Position numbers and translations under genes: made by a program
Source of the DNA: Carettochelys insculpta
Lineage: Eukaryota; Chordata; Testudines; Carettochelyidae
Length of the DNA stretch: 64,000 nucleotides
Assembly (NCBI RefSeq): GCF_033958435.1
Contig: NC_134137.1
Location: forward strand, 172,931,501-172,995,500
Direction: 5' to 3'
Part shown: positions 34,861 to 45,800 of the stretch, in pieces
How positions within the stretch are numbered: the stretch's first letter is position 1
Layout: every line of letters starts with the position of its first letter
The notes under the pieces: model-generated
Databases searched by the model: none
What the model was told of the DNA's origin: nothing
The model's input: only the letters and a program-made list of their open reading frames with translations

Positions 34861-35159
34861 AGTCACCTTCTGCTTGAGCCTCACCTCGTGGCAGCGTACC
34901 TGAGGTGAGGTCTGGTGGGAGGCTTTGTCGGTGGAAGCGACTGGGAGGGGATCGCGTAACCCGTGGCTATGATCTCCAGCACCCATATGTCTGTGATGGT
35001 CTTTTGCCATTGGGAGTGGAACGGTCTGAGGCGATGATGGAACATGAGGCGAGAGTGGCATTGAGCGAGGGTATTGATAGTGCAGCCCCCGACATACCCA
35101 TCAAACTTGTTGCCTTTGGGCCTGACCCCAGGGCGTACAGCTTTGTTGAGAACATCGCC

Positions 35160-37339
35160 TAGGAGTTCTGTACTGTTGCCACTATTGATAGCGCCCTTGG
35201 CCGTAGCCCCGTTGATACTGAGCATGCTGTGGTTGTAAGCACAGCGTCTTTGCTGAGGATAAAACTTTTCCCTCCTGTACAGGGGAGTATAAATGCCCGT
35301 GGTTCTAAGTGTAGCTCTCGAGTCCTTACTGGAGTGAGGGACCGAGTCGGTTGAGTCTGCAAACAGCTTTTGTGTATCAAAGGGAAGGTCCACAATCTTC
35401 GCCTGTAGGTCCCTCGAGATACCCGACGTCTGGGGCCAGGATTCTCTACGCATGACCACTGCTGTAGCCGTTGAATGTGCCGCCATGTCCGCCACGTCCA
35501 GGGCAATCTGGACTCCTGTCCGCGATGCTGCATAGCCCTCTTGAACAATCGCCTTTAACACCGGCTTTTTATCTTTTGGGAGTAAGCCCAGAGTAATTAT
35601 CAAAATTATGGTTTGCTAGGTGTGCCCATAATTTGCCATTCTCAATAGCAGGATAGGAGAGGAATATACCTTCCTGCCAAACAGCTCTAGCTTCTTAGCA
35701 TCTTTGTCTGATCCCCCGATTTGTACTGAGAAGCCTTTGACCTCTGCTGGGATGACCCGACCACCAAAGAATTTGGTTGTGGGTGACTGAAGAGGAACTC
35801 CATGACCCGACCACCAAAGAATTTGGTTGTGGGTGACTGAAGAGGAACTCCATGCCCTTTGCCGGGATGAAGTATTTCTTATCCGCTCTGTTGTTCGTAG
35901 GCGGAACAGAGGCCGGAGTCTGCCATGCAGTAGTGGCTGACTCCAGAATGGCTTCGTCCAATGGAATAGCAATTTTGGATGAAGCCGGGGGTCTCAAATT
36001 TTTCAGGAGTTTGTGATGTTTCTCCTGCACCTCTGCCGTTTGAATGTCTTGCATGAAAGCCACCCTTTTAAACAGCTCCTGAAACTGTTTAAGGTCATCC
36101 GGGGGAGAGACATCCCCGGGGGCCATGGCCTCATCTGGGGAGGATGAGGAGGAACCACTAAGGTAAACCCCTCTCGAACCCTCAGGTTCCTGCGGTCGAT
36201 GATACACTTGCTCACTGGAGGATTGTGAAGGAAAGTCTCGGGGTTCTAAAATTAACTCCCCTTGAGACAACTGTGTTTCCGTCCCCGATCGGGAGTGCCC
36301 ACGGGGGTATTGAGCGGCCGGGGGGGGACCTGCCCCTGGGTGTAGGCCTGTGGTTTGTCTGTGTCCAGCATGATAAGGACGACCATGGCAGCATGGGTGA
36401 AGGTGGCCCAAACCATGGTGACATTGGTTGGAGGAACGGAGAAGGAGGTTTTTCTTTTTCTTTTTTTTTTTTTTGTTTCTTTTTTTTTCTGGATGGGCCG
36501 GTGGAGACACAGGCCTTCGGTGTGGCATGTGTATCACAGGGGGAGGGCTTGATGCTAACAGCAGCGCAGCCGTGTCCAGAGATGGACTGCAGTGCCGGGT
36601 TTTTGATGTTGCCTTGCCCCTCTGCTGAGGGGCCAGCACCGCCCCCTCCCATGCCGGGGATCTCGGACCCGCTGTCAGCACCGCGCTCGGCACCGTCAGC
36701 TGCGGTGCCGCACAGGTATCCTCCTCTGGTGCCTGCAAGCTCCGTGCCTGGCACCCCTGCACTGCTGGTGCCGCGGGGGTCTGTGCCGCCTGTGGCGATG
36801 CCGCCAGTTCCGGCGCTTGCCTGGCTGATGCTCTAGGCGCCGCGCGTGCTGGCTGTTGTATAACCGGAGGCTCAGCCTCTGCCACGTGCGCTGCCGCGCT
36901 GCCACTTGCCTGAGTATGCGGCTGGTGGCTGTGTGCTCCGCTTGTCCTGCTCGCTGCAAACGCAAGGCAAGGATCGAGCCAGGGAGAGTTTCCTCTGTTT
37001 CTGCACTGAGGAGATCAGAGAAAACCTACCCTCCTCTTATGCAACCCAGAGGGCCCTTCTGGGTGAGGCTTCTCCAGCAAGTCCGGCTGGAGAGCCTTAT
37101 CAACAAGAGCATTTTATGCCTCATCGCTCTGTCCTTCCTGGCCCTGACTGTGAGCTTAGCACAGTGAGAACGCGTCTGGGTAGCCGTAATTCCCCCAGGC
37201 ATCGGATGGCTTCGCCATGCCCCACGGAGGCCGGCACAGCTTCACGGCATGACTCCCGCTTTGTAAAACCTGAAGAGGCCATTGCAGTGAGTCCTTTATT
37301 GCTAATAGGGCACATAGCACTTAATCCGTGCCTTTCCAC
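35160..37339 (-). pseudogene. DIRS gag-like ORF1, copy B
   Basis: Frames 37339-37121 (the zinc region; of the paired cysteines seen in copy A only part is left: ESC, IRC) and 36885-35695, then 35603-34881. A poly-lysine tract from a T-run at about 36450-36490 and a 50-bp tandem duplication (35754-35803 and 35804-35853) interrupt it; the second shifts the frame. The conserved segment with KYFIPAKGMEFLFSHPQPNS matches copy A. Gag-like, DNA- or RNA-binding by inference. Confidence 0.68.
35754..35853. repeat. 50-bp tandem duplication in DIRS copy B gag
   Basis: 35754-35803 and 35804-35853 are identical 50-mers that start 'gacccgaccaccaaagaatt'. Copy A has a single unit. Fifty is not a multiple of three, so it breaks the frame. 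Confidence 0.9.
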
Positions 37340-37589
37340 CCCAAATAGTGATCACTGGCCTGCGGCAGCGGGCAGCCTAAATGGCCTTCACATCCGCTCT
37401 TCTCTTCTCCACTCCTCTCTTTTTCCCTTTTTTTTGCTGATATTCTCTTTGTCTTTGCTTTCTCTCTCTCTTTTTTTTTTTTGTTTTTTTGTTTAATAAC
37501 CGAAAACAACAAATTACACGTGGAAAAAAAAAACACTAAGTAATCTGACTCTGGCCTTAGCCTGAGTGGATTCTGTCTGCAGCCGATGG

Positions 37590-37765
37590 CAGTTGAGAAG
37601 GAACTGGCGGGGACCAGATCATGCACACGGCCGGGGGCATGCAGGGGGGGCGGCGCGCGCTGGCGCATGTGCGATCCAGGAGAAACTGCTGGAGGATTTC
37701 CGATCCACGGTGCCGGGCGAGCCCGACACCTATTGTGGAGCACCCACGGGGACCACTCGAAGAAG
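37590..37765 (-). repeat. 5' terminal inverted repeat of DIRS copy B
   Basis: Matches 14770-14937 of copy A: 'gttgagaaggaactgg', 'gagcccgacacctattgtgg' and 'gcacccacggggaccactcg'. It has an extra G-rich insertion near 37640. Confidence 0.75.
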
Positions 37766-38354
37766 ACGACCTTATTTCAAAATGCCTCTGGAGTGTAGCC
37801 ATAGCCTAGCTCTGTAAGCCTGAGTGCAACAGCTACAAAATGTACTTACCAAAACTTTGAAATAGCTCTGTATTATATGGGCTGCAATATATTTCCAACC
37901 TACTCCAGGGCTTTCAGTTCTTTGTACCTCAAAGTGAACTGTTTATTTTTTAAAAGTGTGTTCGTTTCTTCCTCCTTCCCATAAAAAGGTAACAAAATAT
38001 ATGGTCCCCCCCCGTGTTTTCTTTAGAAATGTTTTAGCCCTACAGAAATCTTTCTCCTGAAATAATTTTGCAAAGCTTCATTAACTGGAAACTTGCTTTC
38101 CCCTCCTACCATTTTCCTTCATGCCTAAGTGGTTTAAATCCCATTATATCTGTAGGAGAGTCACACAACATTAAACATGAAGTTGATCAAGACCAGGACT
38201 TTCTTGAGAGGGCTTGGAACAGGGAGGAGGGAAAGAGAGAGAAGAGTGAGCAGAGTAAAGAAGGAAGACACAGCAGTATTCACTGTCTGTGTATACTGAC
38301 TGTAAATCCAAAAACAGATGGAACACAATGGACAGAGTTCAAATGGCACTCTAT
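37766..38354. other. No gene; MITE-half-like flank
   Basis: 'ctggagtgtagccatagcc' at about 37785-37806 looks like a MITE end interrupted by the DIRS insertion. The rest is unassigned. Confidence 0.35.
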
Positions 38355-38641
38355 GGGTCTGTCTACACTAGGAACTAACTTTGAAGTTAACTTTGAAGTT
38401 AGGCACTACTTCGAAGTAGCCAGCAGGAAGTCTACGCACATGTTCCTTTACTTCGATGTTACCTTCGAAGTCAGGAGCCCAACTTCGAAGTCCTTACTCC
38501 ATTCCTGGGAATACAGTAGAGCCCTACTTCAAAGTTTAACTTCAAAGTAGGGTGTGTGTAGACGCTCAACTTTGAAGTTGCTTACTTCGAAGTTTTACTT
38601 CGAAGCTACTTCAAAGTTATTTTTGTAGTGTAGACACAGCT
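38355..38641. mobile_element. MITE made of 'acttcgaagt' palindromes
   Basis: Starts 'gggtctgtctacactaggaa' and ends 'ttgtagtgtagacacagc'. The interior holds more than a dozen 'actt(c/t)(g/a)aagt' words, each itself palindromic (ttcgaa core), so it can fold at several scales. Non-coding. Confidence 0.75.
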
Positions 38642-38699
38642 CTGGCAACTAGTATAAGAAGTGCAGGGCCCAGTCTCCTTCCCATAGTGTCTGCTTTCA

Positions 38700-38800
38700 C
38701 ATAAGACCGAGAGGAAGGTTTATTGTCTCTGACAGAAAGTGGTCTAATGAAAGATATTATCTCAACCACATTGTCTATCTAACGGGCAGGTTGGTCACTA
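38700..38800. mobile_element. Dispersed repeat fragment, relative of 28430-28600
   Basis: Contains 'ggtttattgtctctgacaga' and 'gtggtctaatgaaagatatt'. Short and decayed. Confidence 0.35.
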
Positions 38801-38801
38801 C

Positions 38802-40715
38802 TTCCTCCTCCAAAGAGTCTAATTCCAGCGTTATGTGAGAAAGCCACTGCATCTAGAAGAAGGTTTATTAGGGAAAGCAACCTAAAATATCTCCACTACT
38901 CCTGCAAGAAGAGGCCACTCTCCACACACACAGGCAGAAAATGGACAATGTCCTTATAAAGTTACAGAAAAGGTAAAAGTGATCCACATTTTAAACATAA
39001 ACACAGAATCCATCTTTATTCAATATAAGGTACAAAAATATTTCACTTTGCAAATAATCAGTGTTTAAAAGTGAAACATGTCACATTCAGATAGTAACCA
39101 CACTTTGACTACTTCTCTTCTGCATTTCTATACACCAGTGGTGGGCGACCTCCTGGCTGCGGATCAGGCCCATCAGGGTTCACAGGGTTATCTGTGTGAT
39201 ATTTCGGTTATGGTTTCCCCACACACAGGATTGCCAGATTCTTCTGGTTTCCATCCGCATAGTTTTTCCCTACCATTAAGACGACGTGCATGTAAAGCAA
39301 GGGCACATGAAGTGAGTTGCTTGTGGAATGCACAAAATATTGACTGTGAGAGCCATATGCTCCCTCTGCATCCAAAGTGCTGCTATGGTTCTATCAACAC
39401 TTTCTGCAAATTCTAGGTAGGCAAGTGCAGTTAGAAAAACTACCCTCTCCGAGGAGACTGTCTTGAGTTACAACAATCTTGCAGCCCTCTGAACTGATGG
39501 AGGGCCACTCATGCGGCCCACTCACTAATCTAGGTTGCCCAACAGTCACATGAATTTGTTCATTCCAGGTGAATGAGTTGTTGACACCACAAGCAGACAA
39601 AATACACTGTTCAAAATGCAAAAGATTTTTGTAAATGAGAAGTGGCCAAATTCCTTTCCCAGAAGCAAATCAGGTAAGGAAATTAGACCTTCAGTTTTAT
39701 GATCTGTACCAGAAACGTATGACACATGCAAACCAGGAACACAGATTTATAGAAGTTCGACTGACGGCACTTTGAAAATTTGAAGCCTGATCCTGCTCTT
39801 CTTAGTCAGGTAGAATTCCTGTTACAGACAAAACCCTTTGGCCTTAATGACCAGGAAATTCCATATGCTCACATTCTTTTCCTGGTGCAGAAATTTATGA
39901 ATTAGCACCTTAAGAATCATCAGTAATGCGTCACTGGGTTTATTATTCTTCAGGTTATCTGGGACGTTTAATTTGTTGGCTAGCATTTTAGTGTGTTTTT
40001 TTTTCTGATTTACATATATGGATTCTCCCAATCAACTCCAAATAAAGTAGCAAAGAGCTCCTCCAAGGACACACAAATACCTCACAACAGCTAAGTGAAC
40101 TGCAAAGATTGCGTACATGAAAAAGAACCTAAACTTACAAATCATGAAGGACACAGTCTGAGGAGCTGAGAGCTCTAGTCTGCCAGTGCAGTTGGTGGGA
40201 GAGAGGTTCTTTATTGTGCCTCGGACACAGTCATTGCCTCACATAGGGGCTTTTATGTGGAGGGGAGGAAGATATAAATAAAGTCAGCACCTCAGAGGAA
40301 AACATCTAAAACTGGAATACAGTAAACATCTTGACAATATAATTGTTATGAACTAATACCGTGCGAAGCACTTTAACCAAAGACTTTAGTTGAAGAGACA
40401 GAGCTATTAAAAACTTGCAAATGGCGACATTTCAGAATAAAACAATTTTGGCAACTAACACTTTGACCCTAAAGAAGACTGGGCACGCACTTGTCTTTAT
40501 GCAGTGTGCATAAGTGAGGTTTCATTGACTTTAATTAACCTACTCTAGTCTAAGTTCCAACTAACTTGTTCCTTCCATGTGCAGAATACATTTTGTTAGG
40601 TGCCCCAAGGCATGTGCAGATGTGCACCGCTAGTTAGAAACACCTGCTGCTGGCGCACTGCAAATCAGCTGGGTGGCACCTGACTCTATTCTAGGTAGCC
40701 ACCCAATTGCTCACC
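38802..40715. other. No gene; hAT-like remnant possible at 39135-39540
   Basis: This lies downstream of the SLC37A2 stop and could be 3' flank or distal UTR. The words 'ccagtggtgggcgacctcct' and 'ggatcaggcccatcaggg' hint at a hAT-type repeat. Both ends could not be matched. I see no other feature. Confidence 0.35.
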
Positions 40716-40726
40716 TTATAGGGAAA

Positions 40727-41122
40727 AAGTATCGGAGGGGTAGCCGTGTTAGTCTGGATCTGTAACAGCAACGAAGGGTCCTGTGGCGCCCTATAGACTA
40801 ACAGAAAAGTTTTGAGCATGAGCTTTCGTGAGCACAGACTCACTTCATCAGATGCTGGTCTTGGAAAAATGCGACTGGCTGGCTAAATACAAAAGCAGCT
40901 TCCCCTCCCTTGGTGTTCACACGTCCAGATCAACTGCTGGTAGTAGCCTCACCCTTGCTGACTGAGCTAACCTTGTTATCCCCACCCTTGCTCTGGCTTA
41001 TTTATACCTGGCCCTGCAGATTTCCAAGACCAGAATCTGATGAAGTGAGTCTGTGCTCACGGAAGCTCATGCTCAAAACTTTTCTGTTAGTCCATAAGGT
41101 GCTACAGGACCCTTCGTTGCTA
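40727..41122. mobile_element. Penelope-like element ends, inverted, with 11-bp target duplication
   Basis: Outer arms ('ctgtggcgccctatagacta' at the left; 'gttagtccataaggtgctac' at the right) are inverted around about 150 bp that include 'aaccttgttatccccaccct' and a TATA-like 'tatttatacctgg'. 'ttatagggaaa' flanks both sides (40716-40726 and 41123-41133). The layout suits a Penelope-type inverted pLTR. The minus-strand and plus-strand frames across it are not genes. Confidence 0.75.
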
Positions 41123-41133
41123 TTATAGGGAAA

Positions 41134-42796
41134 GACTGCTCATAATGTGTGAAGTTAAGCATTTACCTAAGTCTTTGCAGGACAGAGACCTTTATCTCAC
41201 GCTGACTTTGGCATATGCATAAATCTCTGTTGGACTGAGGCCTCGGCTGGTTCCTTGCTGAATAGGGGCTTTAAGCAAAGTGCACGAGCATGTCCTTAAC
41301 TTTCAGCATTTGTGAAGCCTAGTTCAAGTCAGTCGCACTTAAGCAGGCGTTAAGTGCCTTGCTGCATCAGGGGAAAAATTCAGATTAGGAGAAAATGAAA
41401 AGGAGAAAAGCATGAATTCAAGGACAACTGCTCAAAGGTTAAAGAATGAAAAAACAAAACAAAAATAATCAGAAAGATGAAGCATTGTGACAGAAACAAA
41501 AATGCAAACAAGAAGTTGAGAAGTTTCACTGGATGTTTTGAAGGGTTATTTTATGAAAGATTACTTTGTTAGGTAAGGGAGGTATGTACAGTATCACATA
41601 ATTTTGTAAAAAAGTTAAAAGCAAAATTTAGAACAGTAACAGAGATTTAATAAATACACCTTGTTACTATATACAGTTTAAGTCTATTTAACCTTTGTAA
41701 TCAACACAATGGAAATTTCTTTCACAGGAATTCCCTTTAACATTATTGTACATCTTCACTAGGAGATTATCTTCTATTGAAAGTAGATTAAAAATGGTCA
41801 GATCAAGAAAACACTAACACTTACAGGATAGTATAAACCTCTGAATTTCTTTTCTTCTTTCACGTCATGTCCAGTACCTGGGTTGTTGGTTTTTAAACTG
41901 TATAACTTTGGCTCTGAACTTGGAGTCTGAGCTAGTCTCTTGATAGATTTTGTTCACACATTATTTTTTTAAAAAGCATCTAGTGTTAAAGCTTGAGTCA
42001 CAGACAAGACGATGCTTTTGCCCTTCATATAAAAAATACCCTGCAACTCCAAAGGAGCATATAGCATTGACAGCAAAACAAGTCTATAAAGTTTGTACAG
42101 TCGGTGTATAATGCCCTCAAAAGTCATTAAAACTCCTCACAGGATATGCTTAACTATAGTAAACTTCTTCGTTCCTTTTCTGACAACCCCATATGAGCAA
42201 AACTCCCCATTCAGGGGGCCAGTGGAGGCTACATTTTTACAGCACACTTTACCTACTGATATATGAGTCCTACTCTATTATACATAAAAGAGCAGAATGC
42301 TGCCCTTGGGATTTTACAGTGCAGGATAAGTTAGTGCTGTAGTTAAAGTCTGATAACATGGTCATACTACTTTCTTACTCTTTAAACTGTTTCAGATATT
42401 GAATAGCGGTGAATCCGAGCCAGCCCCATTCTACTGCTGGAGCATCTGAAGAAAGTTAATTGTCTTCTTTGTACTCTATTCTCAAGTTTCCTTGCACTTT
42501 TTTAAAAATATGCAGTTTAAAGGTTTAATTAAAATATCCTATCAAAATGAATCAAAAGGCACTTGGCAATTCTTTTTTGACCCAGTTAAGCAGTTCAACT
42601 AGCAGCTTCTCAAAGCTTCTGTCTCTTCATATGATCAACAGTCACCAACCTGAGAGACGGAATTATGTGCAAACAAGAAAAACAAAACATAAAAACAAAA
42701 AATTTCACCAGAAATTCATCAACTGAATTTCTAAATTGTCTCATGGTAAATGTGCAAAATGCTTCTTCACAAGATATTCTCTTAAATACAGCATAA
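41134..42796 (-). other. Probable SLC37A2 3' flank or distal 3' UTR
   Basis: AT-rich sequence with no frames beyond chance, just downstream of the gene's last coding exon. No transposable element recognised. Whether it is transcribed depends on which polyadenylation site is used. Confidence 0.35.
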
Positions 42797-42802
42797 TTTA
42801 TT
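42797..42802 (-). terminator. Candidate SLC37A2 polyadenylation signal
   Basis: 'aataaa' on the minus strand, about 70 bases after the stop codon. Such a short UTR is possible but unproven; other AATAAA sites occur further downstream (for example at 39015-39020). Confidence 0.3.
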
Positions 42803-42873
42803 CCATAGTCTTTTGGAGGGTGTAGCTTTAATCACACATGAAGACCTTAATTCCATGCCTGAGGTGTCACAAT

Positions 42874-42889
42874 TCAGTGTTCTTTAAAC
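42874..42889 (-). CDS. SLC37A2: SLC37A2 terminal coding exon
   Basis: Sixteen coding bases ending in TGA; with the two bases of the previous exon it reads (L)FKEH and stop. Acceptor 'ctttcacag'. The FKE-type end is what identifies SLC37A2 here. Confidence 0.8.
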
Positions 42890-45800
42890 CTGTGAAAGAG
42901 TAGGTCGTATGAGAAGTTTTGAAACAATGCATAACAAGAGAGCAATATCTTCAAAGCACTGTTCACATTCTTCATTATACGCTTTCCTATTCCATGCTGT
43001 ATTTATAGATGAGGGGCCTCGTTCTGATTTCTCTCATTTTACTTTTGTATAGTTCCACTGATTTGTTGGAACATCTCTGGATCTGCACTGGTTTGAAATC
43101 AGAACCACCCTTTCCTTCCTGTCAAAAGTACAACTGGAATTATTAAAAGAATTCCATCCCCCGCAACCAAAGAACCGCCAAGTGAAAAACTAAGATGGGC
43201 CCCCCAACTTGTACAGAAAAGTTACAGAGAATTCAGCTTTCCCCTACTGTTTTAGAAACCTGTTCTGAAGAAAGATCTCCAGGATTTAAAGAAAAAGAGG
43301 TTACTCATTACAAACCAAACCAAATCAAACCAAACCAACCAAAAAACTGCAGATTAAAGTACAGACACATAAAGCAAGAATAAAAGATTTTTGCAAGGAG
43401 AGGGAGCACAAAAGTGAACAAAGCAAGGATGATATGAAAGCATTCAATTATCCTACAGAAGAAAACCCACAAATGGCAAACTTACAAGGTGTGGTCCATC
43501 TTACACTGGAGTTCTTTACGTATAAGACGGAGTAAGAACTGTACAAAAAAAAACTGAGTTAAAATCTAGACTGATGAACCAATCAATTAAGTTTTCTGAA
43601 TTACTCTGAATTCATCACTTAATGTTATCCCATTTATCATTCCAAATGAAAACCTATTAAATTCATGCAAGTTCAGTCAATGGTTGGAAGATGAATTTAC
43701 ACCACTCATGTGAGAAGAGCTAAATCAAAGTCTTTCTGGGCCTGAAAAGGTCCAGAGATTATGGAAAGACTGGAGGTAAGTCAGTTTTCAAAACAGAACA
43801 TTTTTGCAACCCTACCCTGCATTGTGACAAAATTGAAAATAAAAACCCAATTTTTTCAATTTGATTTTCTTTTCCTCTCCCTACATCTTTCAGTACCCCT
43901 CTCCTGCCACTGCCTACTTTTTCAGCGGCAAAATGGTGAAGAGGGGAGGACAAGAGGAAGGAAAACTGGAGAAAAATATCCATCCCACCCCAACTCCCCT
44001 GAAAAAATTTCCAAACATTTTATCATCATTTCAGACAAAAAATGTTCCACTTCTATCCATGGAATAAAGGGACTCAAATACATGGCAACTGTCCTCTGTG
44101 CATCTCCCTTTTTTTAACAGCTGGAACAAGAACAATTTTATAACTGTTCCAGCAAGACTCTGATGAGACCAGCAGAGGGAGCCTAAGATTGCAAGAAAAA
44201 ATGGTAACAATTATGCCACCATTGCTCCCAGGTGCACATTTGGGTCTAATCCCAAGCAATTACTCATGTCTATTACTGACTGTAGGGGCGGGCCCTTTAT
44301 ACTTACTGTCAGAGGTATGCCAATTAACACAGCCTTTCATCAAGGGGAAACAGAAGAGTGATCTTCCAGATGGGCTACATCTACGCTTACCAAAAACTTT
44401 GAAATGGCCACGCTAATGGCCAGATCGAAGAATATTAATGAGGCGCTGACATGTATGAGCTCATAGGAATAAGGGGATTTTGATGTTGGTGGGGTCCTTT
44501 CGAAAAGGACCCCCCATGTAGACGAGCCATGCAGGAGCAAAACGCAGCAATTTCTAAGTGCCATGACTGGCGGCATGCTAATGAAGTGCTGAAATGCATA
44601 TTATATTATATTCAGCTTTAGTATTCTTCAAACTGGCCATTAGCATGGCAATTTCGAAGTCTTTGGTATGTGTAGACACAGCCATGATGTTTGATGAAAA
44701 CTCTGTGCTAAAAATTCTATCTCGCATACTTTTTGGCTATCACCAGCATGAACCAGATGCAACTATTTTTAGAAGTGAAGTCTGAGTTTCTGAAGCACTT
44801 AACTCCCCTTCCTACACCTAATTCTCATTGGAATTCAATAGAATTCAAAGGCCTATATATCTCAGAAGTCTGTTACATTGGGGGGAAAAATAAAAAGGTT
44901 CCAATTGCTGGATTTATCACCCTCACAAGGAATTTACCCACTGGCCAGCAGAAATCCTCGCAGCAACAGTAATGGCTGAGTAAACAAGTTATGTGGTCAT
45001 TTTAAACGCACATTATCCACTTGACAGAACCCAGCTAGTGGAAAGCAGAATTTCCATTAATGATGGAAGATGACACTCAGCTCTTTAAAAAACCCGGGAT
45101 CTCAGACTGTGTTCATGCTGCTTTGGACTAGTACATCTGTTTACTAAAAGAGCTAGGCTCTAAAAACTACTGAATATTTGTGGGAGCACCTCTTGAAATG
45201 TGATTAATGTGTCCATTTTAATTATTAATTTCCAGAAGTCTTATTCTACTATATGGAACAGCTTGAGAACAAACCAACTTTTTTTTTTTTTGAATTAGAG
45301 AGATGCTCTCTGGTCCCCTATGAGGCTCAAATTGAAAGTGTGACGTGGAGGGGAATAACTGCTTATATAATATGGGGATGTGTGGGGACCCCACCTTCTC
45401 TAATATTGGGATGTGTAGGGACTCTACCTTCCCTACATGCATGTGATTGAATTCAATGGAACTGTATGGCATACGGTACTGTCTGTGAAGATCAGACAGA
45501 AGAGCTGAGACCTGATTCTGAAGTGTTCAACAAAAATATAGCCCTTCTGTCATCACCTTCCTGTGAGAACAAAGCACTTTACCAAGGATGTATAAAAGAA
45601 GCCCACTTAAACTTCTCTGAGGCTACGTCTATACTACAAAATAAAATATAATTTATTAAAGTCGACTTTGTAACACTGGGTTCTATAGAGTTGAAACAGA
45701 GTATCTGCACCTCCCCACAAAGTTGACTAAGCGTGTCCCCACTAAATCACAAAGTTTGACTGTTGCAGCAGTGCATTGTGGGAACATCCCAGAGTTCCCT

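Larger units (their letters stand above)
31996..37765 (-). mobile_element. DIRS-type retrotransposon, copy B, 3'-truncated
   Basis: Same family and orientation as copy A. It begins on the plus strand inside the ICR ('gacacatctcgaagaacc') and so lacks the whole 3' inverted repeat. The 5' inverted repeat is present at its right end, to 'accactcgaagaag' at 37765. In sense order it keeps gag, RT, RNase H and recombinase, all with breaks. The right flank reads 'gtgtagccatagcc' soon after the end and resembles half of a MITE. The truncation removes one of the two ends needed for the circular intermediate. Confidence 0.85.

Noticed and set aside
36225..36836. 203-codon plus-strand frame
   Set aside because: Antisense reading of the DIRS copy B gag region; phenylalanine run comes from the T-tract; no domain.
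38900..42796. Continuous 3' UTR to 39015
   Set aside because: AATAAA at 39015-39020 exists on the minus strand, but without transcript data it is not possible to choose between it and the proximal signal at 42797.
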